Notes: generated from the letters alone by a model not told the origin. Numbered from the stretch's first letter, positions 42,840 through 51,474 are shown. The stretch: DNA of 64,000 nt from VFJZ01 sp046598415 (GCA_046598415.1 JBKJIG010000031.1:1-64000); one strand, 5' to 3'. A program made the numbers and translations.

Positions 42840-44572
42840 TCTCGCTGTTCGTCTCGCTGTCGAAGTCGAGCGGCCGCTGGAAGGTGCTGCTGGTCGGCTG
42901 GATCGCGACCGCCGCGCTCGGCATGTGGGGCATGCGCCTGGCGCCCGGCGGCCGGACCTTCGCCGACGACCTGTACCAGCTGAGCGACCTGTTCGGCCTC
43001 GGCTTCAGCCTCGCGCTCGGCAACGCCAACTGGCAGCTGCAGGTGGCGCGCTGGCTCGGCCCGGTGGTCGCCGCCGCTTCGCTGCTCGAGGGCATCGCCG
43101 CCGTCTCGCGCCGGCGCTCCGACGCCTGGCGCGCGCGCCGCCGGCGCGGCCACTCGGTCGTGCTCGGGCTCGGTGATCGCGGATCGCGGATCGCGACCGG
43201 GCTGGCCGAGGCGGGTCGCGACGTCGTGGCGGTCGAGGTCGACCCGTCGATCGCCGGCGTGGCGGCGCTGCGCCGGCGCGAGGGCAAGGTCGTGGAGGGC
43301 GACGCGCGCGTTCGCCACCAGCTCGTGCAGGCCGGGCTCGCGACCGCGGCCGAGGTGATCGTGGTGTGCGGTACCGACGCCACCAACGCCGAGGTGGTCG
43401 CAGCCATCTCGAGCGTCGAACGCGCGCCCGGCGCGGGGCCGCTGCGCGCCGCCGTGCACCTCAGCGACGCCGGCCTCTGCGCGCTGCTGCGCCACCAGTC
43501 GCTGCGCACGGCGGGGAGCGGCGTGCGCTTCGACTTCTTCGACGTCTATTCGGCCGGCGCCCGGCTGCTGCTCTCCCACCACCCGCTCGAGACCGCTGCG
43601 GGCACACGGACGGCGCACCTCGTGATCGTCGGCGTCGGCCAGTTCGGCAGGTGCCTGCTCGAGGCCGCGGCGCGCGGATCGCGCGACGCCTCGACCACCA
43701 TCACGGTCATCGACCGCGACGCCCAGGCGCGCGTGCAGGCGATCCTGCTGGCGCAGCCCGGCCTCGCCGGCCAGACGCGCATCGACCCGATCGACATCGA
43801 CCTGGAGCGGCCCGGGCGCGATGCCGCCGATCGCCTGCACGCGGTGCTCGGCGGCGGCGTGACGACCGTCGCGGTGTGCTTCGACGACGATGCGCGTGCG
43901 GTCACGACGGCGCTGCTGATTCGCCGGCTGGTCGGCAACGAGCCGGTCGAGGTGATCGCCCGCACCTCCGGCAGCGGCGGGCTGTCGCTGCTGCTGGGCG
44001 AGGGTGCGACTGCGGCCGGCGTGATCCCGTTCCCGCTGCTCGAGCGCGCCTGCACGCGGGAGATCGTCGAGGGCGGCGCCCACGAGCAGGTCGCCCGCGC
44101 CATCCACGCCGACTACACCGATCGGGCCTCCGACACGCCCTACGACATCCCGTGGGACGAGCTGCCGGCCGAGGTGCAGGAGTCGAACCGGCGTCAGGCC
44201 GATTCGCTCTCGCAAGGCCTCGCAGAGATCGGCTGCGACCTGGTGCCGCTGGGCGGCTGGGGCGTCCCCCACGTCGAGCTGACGCCCGCCGAGATCGGCG
44301 ACCTGGCCCGCCGCGAGCACGACCGCTGGCGCGCCGAGCGCACGGCGGCCGGCTGGACGTACGCGCCGCAGCGCGACGCGGCGTCGCGCCATAACCCGCT
44401 GCTGGTGCCGTGGGACGAGCTCCCCGCGACGGCGCAGGCCGACAGCCGCGAGGCGGCGCGGCGCATCCCCACCGTGCTGGCGCTGGCGGGGCTCGAGGTG
44501 CTGCGGCTCGACGGGGTGCCGGCTACGAGCCCGCAGCCGGCTCCGGCTGGATCACGCCCAGGCGCACGTTGA
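42836..44572 (+). CDS. Two-TM, double RCK (TrkA-N), double RyR domain membrane protein
   Basis: A 578-residue protein. Two TM helices (about residues 16-34 and 68-90) flank a hydrophilic loop with no potassium-channel TVGYG filter. Two Rossmann RCK/TrkA-N domains follow, with GLGDRG at 111-116 and GVGQFG at 266-271. C-terminally there are two RyR-type helical repeats, at about 420-475 and 490-555, with PWDELP in each and the signature HDRWRAERTAAGW. RyR repeats in bacteria occur in conflict and signalling proteins that bind nucleotides or ligands, and RCK domains bind NAD or nucleotides. Coupled to SLOG, this looks like a membrane nucleotide-sensing unit. The last 50 bp overlap the convergent VOC gene. 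Ion conduction is unproven. Confidence 0.8.
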   Translation: MISLFVSLSKSSGRWKVLLVGWIATAALGMWGMRLAPGGRTFADDLYQLSDLFGLGFSLALGNANWQLQVARWLGPVVAAASLLEGIAAVSRRRSDAWRARRRRGHSVVLGLGDRGSRIATGLAEAGRDVVAVEVDPSIAGVAALRRREGKVVEGDARVRHQLVQAGLATAAEVIVVCGTDATNAEVVAAISSVERAPGAGPLRAAVHLSDAGLCALLRHQSLRTAGSGVRFDFFDVYSAGARLLLSHHPLETAAGTRTAHLVIVGVGQFGRCLLEAAARGSRDASTTITVIDRDAQARVQAILLAQPGLAGQTRIDPIDIDLERPGRDAADRLHAVLGGGVTTVAVCFDDDARAVTTALLIRRLVGNEPVEVIARTSGSGGLSLLLGEGATAAGVIPFPLLERACTREIVEGGAHEQVARAIHADYTDRASDTPYDIPWDELPAEVQESNRRQADSLSQGLAEIGCDLVPLGGWGVPHVELTPAEIGDLARREHDRWRAERTAAGWTYAPQRDAASRHNPLLVPWDELPATAQADSREAARRIPTVLALAGLEVLRLDGVPATSPQPAPAGSRPGAR

Positions 44573-45299
44573 ACGGGTCGCGGATGAACGCGATCCGGCC
44601 GATGCCCTCGGCGTCGAACGCCGCGACCTCGACTCTGCCGCCGAGCGCCGCCACCTGCTCGCAGGTCGCGTCGGCGTCGGCCACGCTCACGTAGACACGC
44701 CAATGCGAGCCCTCGGCGCCCGAGATCCCCACGTCCAGCTCGATCAGACCGCCCGCTGTGGCTGCGCCCTGCTGGAGGAGCCAGTAGCTGTCCGGCATGC
44801 CCGGGAACGGCACGGCGTCGAGGCCGAACACCGCCTGGTAGAAGGCCGCCGCAGCCGGCGCGTCGCGGGCCACCAGCTCGATCCACGCGACGGCGCCCGG
44901 CACGTCGCCGGTCTCGAAGCCGCGATGGCGGGCCTTCTGCCAGATGCCGAACGTCGCGCCGACCGGATCGACGGCGAACGCCATGCGGCCCGCGTCGAAG
45001 ATGTCGATCGGCGCCACCAGCACCTGGCCGCCGTTGCCGGTCACCGCCGTCACGCTCAGATCGGTGTCGTCGGAGGCAAGGTAGACCGACCAGCCGGCCT
45101 TCGCATCCTCGCCCCACAGCGGCGTGATCGCGGCCGCGACCACGCCGTCCACGAAGCACATCGTGTACCCGCCGGCCTCGGGCCGCGCATCGGTGCGGCA
45201 GTCCCAGCCCAGCAACGCGCTGTAGAAGGTCTTCGCGGCCTCGACGTCGGGCACGCTGATGTCGACCCAGCACGGCGTTCCGGTCGATCGCTCTGCCAT
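44523..45299 (-). CDS. VOC (glyoxalase/bleomycin-resistance) family protein, two domains
   Basis: A 258-residue protein with two glyoxalase-type beta-alpha-beta-beta-beta domains. Residues 8-118 begin GTPCWVDISVPDVEAAKTFY and the second begins GAVAWIELVARDAPAAAAFY near residue 130. Metal ligands are not obvious, because the family's His/Glu are replaced in several strands. Similar tandem VOC proteins are involved in glyoxal detoxification or metallo-catalysed lyase reactions. An AAGGAGG box lies upstream of the ATG, unlike many genes here. It overlaps the RyR protein's 3' end and follows the DUF4062 gene by 26 bp on the same strand. Confidence 0.85.
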   Translation of the reverse strand: MAERSTGTPCWVDISVPDVEAAKTFYSALLGWDCRTDARPEAGGYTMCFVDGVVAAAITPLWGEDAKAGWSVYLASDDTDLSVTAVTGNGGQVLVAPIDIFDAGRMAFAVDPVGATFGIWQKARHRGFETGDVPGAVAWIELVARDAPAAAAFYQAVFGLDAVPFPGMPDSYWLLQQGAATAGGLIELDVGISGAEGSHWRVYVSVADADATCEQVAALGGRVEVAAFDAEGIGRIAFIRDPFNVRLGVIQPEPAAGS

Positions 45300-45325
45300 C
45301 GTCCCCTCCTTCGGAGGCGTCGATC

Positions 45326-48300
45326 CTACCGCCGCCGGATCTGCTCCGCCAGCGCTGCGATCTGCGTGGCGAACTGCGCCTGGCCCGCGCCGCGGGCGAG
45401 CTCCTCGGCCTCGGCGATCATCGCGAGGCCGGCGTCGGCGTCGCCGAGGCGCCCGTTCAGCTCGCCGGTGTTCGCGAGCGCCGTCGCGAGGGCGACCGGG
45501 TCGCCGATCGTGCGCTGGAGGGCGATCTGCTCGGTCAGCAGCGGCAGCGCCTGCTCGTTGCGGCCGAGGTAGTAGAGCGACACGGCGGTGTTGCCGAGGG
45601 CGCTGGCGAGGCCGCGATCGTTGCCGGAGTGGCGAGCGATGTCGGCCATCTCGCTGCAGATCTCGATGCACCCCTCGTGGTCGCCGCGGCCCTGCGCGCG
45701 CACCGCCTCCTGCTCCATGTCGCGCAGGCGAGCGAGATCGTCGGTCTTGACGGCCTCCGGAATCTCCGCGAGGGAGGCGCGAAGCTGGGCCGCCACGTCG
45801 CGCTGGCCGAGGCGCTCCCGCACCGAGATCAGCTCGGTCAGCTGGTCGCGGGCCAGGTCGAGCCGGTTCTCCCAGCCGCGCAGCTGCACGTGGAGGGTCA
45901 GCGCGGTGGCCAGCCACTCGAGGTCGCCGAGGTCGCGCGCGATGAACTCGCCCTCGGCCGTCGCGCGGGCGGCGCCCGCGATGTCGCTGGTCTGGAGCAG
46001 CAGCGAGGCGCGGGTGAGCAGCGCTCGCATGCGTGCCGGCGCCTCGCCGCTGACGGTCGCCGCCTCGACCTGCACGGCGGTCGCCGCCAGCGCCTCCGGG
46101 ATGCGGCCGACCTGGGCCAGCACGCCGGCCCGCTCGCCGGCGGCCGACTGCACGTCGCCGGGCAGCCCCGCCGCGCGCGCCAGCGTCTCGGCCACCACGA
46201 GGTCGCGCAGCGCCTCGTCGGTACGGCCGAGGTGCCGCAGCACGACGCCGCGGTTCTGGTGCAGTGCGATCCGCAGCCCGGGCGCGCCGCCGCCGGCCAG
46301 CGTGCCGTCGAGCTCATCCAGCGTCACGAGCGCCCCGGCCAGGTCGCCGACGCCGTGCTGGGCCGCCGCCAGGTTGGCCAGCGCGGCCGGCAGGTTGCCC
46401 TCCGGATCGCCATCGCGCAGCGCGTCGACGGCGGCGCGGCGGAGCTCCAGGACGACCGGCACGCCGCCGAACTGGGCCACGATCGGCGTCACGATCGAGG
46501 TCGCGCGCGCCAGTGGCGTGGCCGCGAACGGCGCGTACGCGGTCGCGGCGCGGAACGGTGAGGTGTCCTCCAGCCGCGCCCACAGCCGCGCCAGCAGGTT
46601 GGCGTCGCGGTCGTGCGCGGCCACGATGAAGCCCGCGTCGATCAGCAGCGTGCGCAGCTGCTCGGCGTCGCCGGCGGCGAGCAGCTGCCAGGGCAGCTCC
46701 TCGATCGCGCGCGGCGCGTACGGATCGGCCGCGAACAGGCCCGCGATGCGCCGGTGGACGGCCGCCGCATCGCCCAGGTAGCGCCGCTGCGCCGCGGCCT
46801 GCACCTGGTCGAACGCCAGCCGCAGACGGCCGCCGATGTCGCCGATCAGGCTGCCCGCGCCCAGCTGCAGCTGCGACAGCGGCCGCCGCGCGCCGTCGCC
46901 CAGCAGGTCGAGCAGCTCGGCCTCCGTGAGTCCGGTGCGTGACGCGGCCAGCGGCCCGAGCACCGATCCGACGAGGCCCGGGAAGTCGAGCTCGTAGTCG
47001 CGCTGGTAGCGGTCGAGCACGACCTCGACCAGGCCCGCGAGGTCGCGCGGGACGAGCAGTGAGTCGAGCAGCTGCGGCAGCGTGAAGTGGTCACCGTGCT
47101 GGCGCAGCTCGTCCAGGACGGTGCGCAGATGGCGCGGGTTCGCGCACTGCTCGGCGGCCGCGATCTTGTCCAGGAGCGGCCGGTCGAGGCCCTTCGAGTA
47201 CGCGGTCAGGAAGGTGGTCGCCGCCAGCTGCCGCTGCGCGCCGTCGAACTGCTGCAGGTCGACGCGGCCGAGGCCGCGCTGCACCAGCCAGGCGACCGTC
47301 GCGCCCGGCCGCGTGCCGGCCACCAGGCGCAGCCGGCCGGGCGCGGGAGACGGCAGCCACGCGACGCCGCCGCCGGCCACCTCGATGAGGTGCAGGCCGT
47401 CGATCACGAGCACCACCGGCCGGGTCGCGCACGCCTGCTCGAGCAGCGTCCGCACGCGACCGCGCAGGTCGCCCGCCGGCTGGGCGTCGCCTAGGGCCCG
47501 GCACAGGTGGACGAGCAGCTCACGCTCCGACGCCTCGCCGCGCTGGGCAGCGACGAAGTACGAGATGACGACCTCGTCGGGATGCCGCGTCCGGCGCTCG
47601 GCCGCGTACGCCGCGAGCAACGTCGACACGCCGCCGCCGGGTGCGCCCGACACGACCACCCCGGGCCCGTCGGCGTCGACGGCCACGTCGACGGCGACCA
47701 GGTCGGCGCGGCGCTCGATGGTGTTGGTGACGAGCCAGGCGGCGTAGGCCTCCTGGTCGACGCGCGCCCCCTCGAGCGCGTCGGGCGTCTCGGCCGCGGG
47801 ATAGAGCCGGTCGACGAGCGCCAGCAGGTCGGTGCGCACCAGCTCGCCGATGCCGCGCGGATCGGGATACTCGCGCACCGGAAAGCCCGACGCACGGACG
47901 CGGACCTTGAGGTCGGCGAGGCGCGCGCGTCCCTCGCCGGTCGCCTCCTCGTAGGTCGCCTGCTCGGCCTCGGGCAGCGACGCGGTCCACCCCGGATCGC
48001 GCAGGTAGAAGTACGCGTGGCCGGCCATCTCCGGGCTGCGCAGCACGCCGTGGAGGATCTCCATCTCCGTCACCGAGCGGCCCTCGTCGTCGGTCAGCCA
48101 CGCCTCGCGATCGGCCAGGTCGGCGGGGATCTCGTCCGGCACCCAGCCGTAGCGGTCGCCGAGCATGCCGATGAAGTACGGCCGCGTCCGCTCGATCTCG
48201 GCCAGGCAGATCGGCAGCACCGCGTCCTCCGCCTTCTGCTCGTCGGTGACGCCCCAGCGCAGGTCGACCTCGCCCCACACCACGCCGCGCTCCTCGCAGC

Positions 48301-48409
48301 GGCGGCGGATCTCGGGGAACACGCGCTTCACGAGCTCCTCGCGCTCGCCCTGCATGTCGCGGAACGTGGACGAGATGAAGACGCGCAGGACGCGCGGGGC
48401 CGTCGGCAT
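45326..48409 (-). CDS. DUF4062-STAND-TPR protein with degenerate Walker A
   Basis: A 1027-residue soluble protein. The N-terminal DUF4062 (residues 5-170) begins VLRVFISSTFRDMQGERE and contains VDLRWGVTDEQ, the pattern shared with eukaryotic NPHP3/NWD-like proteins. A STAND-type P-loop NTPase follows, but its Walker A reads GAPGGGVST with Val261 in place of the catalytic Lys. Walker B is intact (VVLVIDGLHL). The C-terminal 450 residues are helical TPR-like repeats (pairs such as ALANLAAAQHGVGDLAGALVTL). STAND proteins sense and trigger responses including antiphage death. The ATG at 48409 fits; an upstream 32-residue extension is antisense to another gene. Nucleotide hydrolysis is doubtful. 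Confidence 0.85.
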   Translation of the reverse strand: MPTAPRVLRVFISSTFRDMQGEREELVKRVFPEIRRRCEERGVVWGEVDLRWGVTDEQKAEDAVLPICLAEIERTRPYFIGMLGDRYGWVPDEIPADLADREAWLTDDEGRSVTEMEILHGVLRSPEMAGHAYFYLRDPGWTASLPEAEQATYEEATGEGRARLADLKVRVRASGFPVREYPDPRGIGELVRTDLLALVDRLYPAAETPDALEGARVDQEAYAAWLVTNTIERRADLVAVDVAVDADGPGVVVSGAPGGGVSTLLAAYAAERRTRHPDEVVISYFVAAQRGEASERELLVHLCRALGDAQPAGDLRGRVRTLLEQACATRPVVLVIDGLHLIEVAGGGVAWLPSPAPGRLRLVAGTRPGATVAWLVQRGLGRVDLQQFDGAQRQLAATTFLTAYSKGLDRPLLDKIAAAEQCANPRHLRTVLDELRQHGDHFTLPQLLDSLLVPRDLAGLVEVVLDRYQRDYELDFPGLVGSVLGPLAASRTGLTEAELLDLLGDGARRPLSQLQLGAGSLIGDIGGRLRLAFDQVQAAAQRRYLGDAAAVHRRIAGLFAADPYAPRAIEELPWQLLAAGDAEQLRTLLIDAGFIVAAHDRDANLLARLWARLEDTSPFRAATAYAPFAATPLARATSIVTPIVAQFGGVPVVLELRRAAVDALRDGDPEGNLPAALANLAAAQHGVGDLAGALVTLDELDGTLAGGGAPGLRIALHQNRGVVLRHLGRTDEALRDLVVAETLARAAGLPGDVQSAAGERAGVLAQVGRIPEALAATAVQVEAATVSGEAPARMRALLTRASLLLQTSDIAGAARATAEGEFIARDLGDLEWLATALTLHVQLRGWENRLDLARDQLTELISVRERLGQRDVAAQLRASLAEIPEAVKTDDLARLRDMEQEAVRAQGRGDHEGCIEICSEMADIARHSGNDRGLASALGNTAVSLYYLGRNEQALPLLTEQIALQRTIGDPVALATALANTGELNGRLGDADAGLAMIAEAEELARGAGQAQFATQIAALAEQIRRR

Positions 48410-48460
48410 TTTCAGTGCCTCGGGTCGGGGGTTCGTGGACAGACCAGCGTCGCGACGCAG

Positions 48461-48481
48461 CCCACCGGGTTCCCCGGTGGG
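48461..48481 (-). terminator. Terminator-like hairpin after the CE7 esterase
   Basis: A 9-bp stem (CCCACCGGG and its complement) with a 3-nt loop lies about 56 nt beyond the esterase stop and 52 bp before the DUF4062 start on the minus strand. There is no T-tract. Confidence 0.4.
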
Positions 48482-48536
48482 GAACCAGACGCCGCTTCGC
48501 GGCACCGAGCTGTTCGCGAAGTTCCGGCCCGGGGCA

Positions 48537-49511
48537 CTAGCCGAGCTCGGCGCCGAACTCGGCCAGTTGGCGCTCCTGGTGCGCGATTGGCGTCTCGTGG
48601 CCGGCGAAGGTGTAGATGCCGATCTCCTTCGGTGCCGTGATGGCGTTGTAGGCGGCGAACACCGTGGAAGGCGGGCAGATCGTGTCCATCAGGCCGCACG
48701 AGATCAGCGTGCGAGCCTTGATGCGCGGCGCCAGCAGAGCGTTGTCGATGTAGCGCACGGTGCGCGCCACGGCGTCCTCGAGGTCGGTGTGCAGCGCCAG
48801 GAAGGCGGCGAGCTCGGTGTACGGCGCGTCGGGAGCGAGCGTGACCGCGCGCTCGATGTCGCAGAGGAACGGGATGTCCGCGTGGCAGAGGCGCACCAGC
48901 TCCGGTGCCAGCGCCGCCGCCGCCAGCGACAGGCCGCCGCCCTGCGACGCGCCTGCGACCGCGATCCGGTCGGCGTCGACCTGCGGGTGCGCGGCGGCCG
49001 TCTCCACCGCGCGCACCGCGTCGACGTAGAGGCGGCGGAAGTAGTACGTCTCGGGGTCGAGCACGCCGCGCGTCAGCACACCCGGATGTTCCGGCCCCGA
49101 GAAGCCGGCACCGGGATCGGGCGTGTGCCCGACCTTCCACTCGCCGCCCTGTGCGCGCGAGTCCATGACGAGCACCGCGTACCCGGCGGCCGCGTACAGC
49201 GTGTGCTCGAGCGGCAGGTTGCGACCGCCGCCGTAGCCGATGAAGGTGACCCGGCAGGGCAGCTCGCCCGTGGCACCGCGGGGCCGCAGGAACCACGCCT
49301 TGATCGGATGCCCGTCGGCGCCCGTGAACGTCACGTCGTCGACCGCGAGGCTGCCGTACGCGGCCTCCTCGTAGGGATCGAACACCGGTTCGGCGGCGCG
49401 CGACCGCGCCACGCCGAGCGCGCGCTGCCAGTAGTCGTCGAGGTCGACGGGCGGCGGAGCGGCGCAGCGATGGTTGCGCAGGTCGGCGAGCGGCAGGTCG
49501 TAATGCGGCAT
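48537..49511 (-). CDS. CE7 acetylxylan esterase/cephalosporin-C deacetylase family hydrolase
   Basis: A 324-residue alpha/beta hydrolase of the CE7 family. The nucleophile S189 lies in AGASQGGGLSL; the acid Asp is in MDTICPPST, and the His is in AGHETP. Typical family sequence is seen at YGGGRNLPLEH (oxyanion-loop region) and DSRAQGGEW. It would deacetylate acetylated sugars or beta-lactam intermediates. It has no signal peptide, so acts in the cytoplasm. The GATACT hexamer 7 nt before the ATG suggests leaderless expression. It is divergent from the nitrile hydratase operon with only 22 bp between start codons, so the two are probably co-regulated. Confidence 0.85.
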   Translation of the reverse strand: MPHYDLPLADLRNHRCAAPPPVDLDDYWQRALGVARSRAAEPVFDPYEEAAYGSLAVDDVTFTGADGHPIKAWFLRPRGATGELPCRVTFIGYGGGRNLPLEHTLYAAAGYAVLVMDSRAQGGEWKVGHTPDPGAGFSGPEHPGVLTRGVLDPETYYFRRLYVDAVRAVETAAAHPQVDADRIAVAGASQGGGLSLAAAALAPELVRLCHADIPFLCDIERAVTLAPDAPYTELAAFLALHTDLEDAVARTVRYIDNALLAPRIKARTLISCGLMDTICPPSTVFAAYNAITAPKEIGIYTFAGHETPIAHQERQLAEFGAELG

Positions 49512-49518
49512 GGGTTGG

Positions 49519-49526
49519 AGTATCGT
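49519..49526. promoter_or_regulatory. Interleaved divergent -10s of the CE7 esterase and nitrile hydratase operon
   Basis: The sequence AGTATCGT holds a minus-strand GATACT (49524-49519, 7 nt before the esterase ATG) and a plus-strand TATCGT (49521-49526, 7 nt before the nitrile hydratase beta GTG). The hexamers share 4 bp. Confidence 0.55.
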
Positions 49527-49533
49527 GCCCGGC

Positions 49534-50175
49534 GTGGATGGAGTCCACGATATGGGCGGCATGCAGGGCTTCGGGCCGGTCGTCGGGCCCGGCGGAGACG
49601 CGCCGTACCACCACGACTGGGAGCCGCGGATCCTCGCGCTGAACGTCATCACGGGCTTCGAGCGGCTGCGAGTCTCGAACGGCCGCGCCGACCGCGAGGA
49701 GATGCCACCCGTCGAGTACCTCGCGGCCGGCTACTTCGACCGCTGGCTCTGGTCGGTCGAGCGCGGCCTGCTCGAGCACGGCACGATCGCGGCCGGCGAG
49801 ATCGACGCGATGATCGACCGTCTCGAGGCCGGCGAGGTGGTCGCGCGCAGCACCGACCCGGTGCAGGTCGCGCGGATGCTGAAGGTGCTCGACGACGTGC
49901 CGACGCTGCCGCCCGCCGAGAACCCCCGCTTCGCCGTCGGCGACCGCGTGCGCGTGCTGCGGATGCGACCGCACGGCCACAACCGCAGCCCGCGCTACCT
50001 GCGCGGCGTCGAGGGCGTGGTGCAGCGAGTGCAGTGCAACGACGCGCGGCCCGGTGCCGGCGCCGAGCCCGTCTACCTGGTGTCGTTCGACTCGGTCGAC
50101 GTGTGGGGCGACGATGCCGACCGAGGGGCGGTGCTGGCCGATCTCTGGGAGGGCTACCTGGAGCCGGCCACCTAG
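49534..50175 (+). CDS. Nitrile hydratase beta subunit, copy 1
   Basis: A 213-residue beta-type subunit. It begins VDGVHDMGGMQGFGPV, the conserved nitrile hydratase beta N terminus, and has the second domain from about residue 115 (RFAVGDRVRVLRMRPHGHNRSPRYLRG) to DLWEGYLEP. The length is near the family norm (about 210-240). Beta subunits pack around the alpha subunit and help form the active-site tunnel. The GTG at 49534 is chosen because an upstream ATG at 49510 would overlap the divergent esterase start. TATCGT 7 nt upstream fits leaderless initiation. A second full beta gene follows at 1-bp overlap (TAGTG). Confidence 0.85.
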   Translation: MDGVHDMGGMQGFGPVVGPGGDAPYHHDWEPRILALNVITGFERLRVSNGRADREEMPPVEYLAAGYFDRWLWSVERGLLEHGTIAAGEIDAMIDRLEAGEVVARSTDPVQVARMLKVLDDVPTLPPAENPRFAVGDRVRVLRMRPHGHNRSPRYLRGVEGVVQRVQCNDARPGAGAEPVYLVSFDSVDVWGDDADRGAVLADLWEGYLEPAT

Positions 50176-50822
50176 TGGATGGCGTCCATGACGTGGGCGG
50201 CATGCAGGGGTTCGGCCCGGCGGTCTGGCCCGGCTCGGAGCAGCCCACCCATGCCGACTGGGAGCTGCGCGCCTTCGTGCTCGCGCTGGTGACCGGCCCC
50301 GGCTCGTCGCACGCCTTCCGGCACACGATCGAGCGGCTCGACCCGGCGCGCTACCTGTCGGACGGCTACTACGAGCGCTGGCTGTACGAGGCGGAGCAGG
50401 CGCTGGTCGAGTCGGGCGCGATCACGCACGAGGAGGTGCTCGACTGGGAGCACCGCCTGGGCGCCGGCGCGGAGATGCCGCGCACGTCGGATCTGGAGGG
50501 CGCCGCGTCGCTGGTGCGCGCGCTGCGGCGCAATCGCCCGCTCGAGCCGGCCGTCGACGCGCGGTTCGCCGCCGGCGACGGCGTGCGGGTGCGGCGCATG
50601 CGGCCGGCCGGCCACACGCGCTGCCCGCGCTACCTGCGTGGCGCCCGCGGCACCGTCACGCGGGTGCAGGGCCTGGACGGCGTGCCCGACGTCGACAACG
50701 CCGCCACCGAGCCGGTGTACGCCATCGCATTCGACAGCGGCGAGCTGTGGGGCGACGATGTCGAGCGCCACGTCGTCCACGCCGACCTGTGGGAACGCTA
50801 CCTGGAGCCTGACCATGTCTGA
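50175..50822 (+). CDS. Nitrile hydratase beta subunit, copy 2
   Basis: A 215-residue beta subunit similar end to end to copy 1 (VDGVHDVGGMQGFGP at the start, RFAAGDGVRVRRMRPAGHTRCPRYLRG in the middle and DLWERYLEPDHV at the end). Both copies retain the N- and C-terminal beta domains, so this is a duplication and not a split beta gene as in thiocyanate hydrolase. The start GTG shares one base with the previous stop. Its stop overlaps the alpha ATG by 8 bp. Whether both copies associate with the alpha subunit at once is unknown. Confidence 0.85.
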   Translation: MDGVHDVGGMQGFGPAVWPGSEQPTHADWELRAFVLALVTGPGSSHAFRHTIERLDPARYLSDGYYERWLYEAEQALVESGAITHEEVLDWEHRLGAGAEMPRTSDLEGAASLVRALRRNRPLEPAVDARFAAGDGVRVRRMRPAGHTRCPRYLRGARGTVTRVQGLDGVPDVDNAATEPVYAIAFDSGELWGDDVERHVVHADLWERYLEPDHV

Positions 50823-51474
50823 GCACGGCCACGACCACCACCACGAGCACGGCCACGACCACGGCGACCACGAGCACCACCATCCGCTGCCGGCGAGCGA
50901 GTCGGAGCTGCGCACGCGCGCGCTGGAGGCGCTGCTGGTCGAGAAGGGCCTCGTCTCGACCGACGCCATCGACGCGGTGATCGACCTGTACGTCAACGAC
51001 GTGGGCCCACAGAACGGCGCGCGGGTGGTGGCCCGGGCGTGGACCGAACCCGACTACCGCGAGCGGCTGCTGCGCGACGGCTCGTCCGCCATCCACGAGA
51101 TGGGCTACGGCGGCGAGGAGGGCCACACCATGATGGTCGCCGAGAACACGCCCGACGTGCACAACGTGATCGTCTGCACCCTCTGCTCGTGCTACCCGTG
51201 GCCCGTGCTCGGGCTGCCGCCGACCTGGTACAAGAGCGCGCCGTACCGTGCCCGCGTCGTGGCCGAGCCACGAGCGGTGCTGGCCGAGTTCGGGGTGGAG
51301 CTGCCCGAGGCGACCGAGGTTCGCGTCTGGGACTCGACCGCCGAGGTGCGCTACATCGTGCTGCCGATGCGGCCGGAGGGCACCGAGGACATGACGGCCG
51401 ACGAGCTGGCCGAGCTGGTGACCCGCGACTCGATGATCGGCACCGGCCTGCCGAAGGCGCCGGCGACGGCATGA
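50815..51474 (+). CDS. Nitrile hydratase alpha subunit, cobalt type, with His-rich N terminus
   Basis: A 219-residue catalytic subunit that hydrates nitriles to amides. The metal-binding motif is C121-T122-L123-C124-S125-C126; Thr and a following Tyr mark the non-corrin cobalt type rather than the iron type. Downstream LPPTWYKSAPYRARVVAEPR is conserved. Residues 4-23 form a His-rich stretch with about 12 histidines in HG/HD/HE repeats, which is absent from typical alpha subunits and could store or deliver metal. The ATG overlaps the beta copy 2 stop and the TGA overlaps the accessory gene start (ATGA), so the whole set is one operon. Confidence 0.9.
   Translation: MSEHGHDHHHEHGHDHGDHEHHHPLPASESELRTRALEALLVEKGLVSTDAIDAVIDLYVNDVGPQNGARVVARAWTEPDYRERLLRDGSSAIHEMGYGGEEGHTMMVAENTPDVHNVIVCTLCSCYPWPVLGLPPTWYKSAPYRARVVAEPRAVLAEFGVELPEATEVRVWDSTAEVRYIVLPMRPEGTEDMTADELAELVTRDSMIGTGLPKAPATA

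Noticed and set aside
42836..44572. Potassium channel
   Set aside because: Two TM helices and RCK domains fit, but no TVGYG-type selectivity filter lies between the helices, and RyR repeats are not part of TrkA/Ktr channels.
49510..49533. ATG at 49510 as the start of the first nitrile hydratase beta subunit
   Set aside because: It would place the start inside the divergent esterase start codon and add eight residues that are not found in beta subunits. The GTG at 49534 gives the canonical VDGVHDMGGMQG start and fits the TATCGT spacing.
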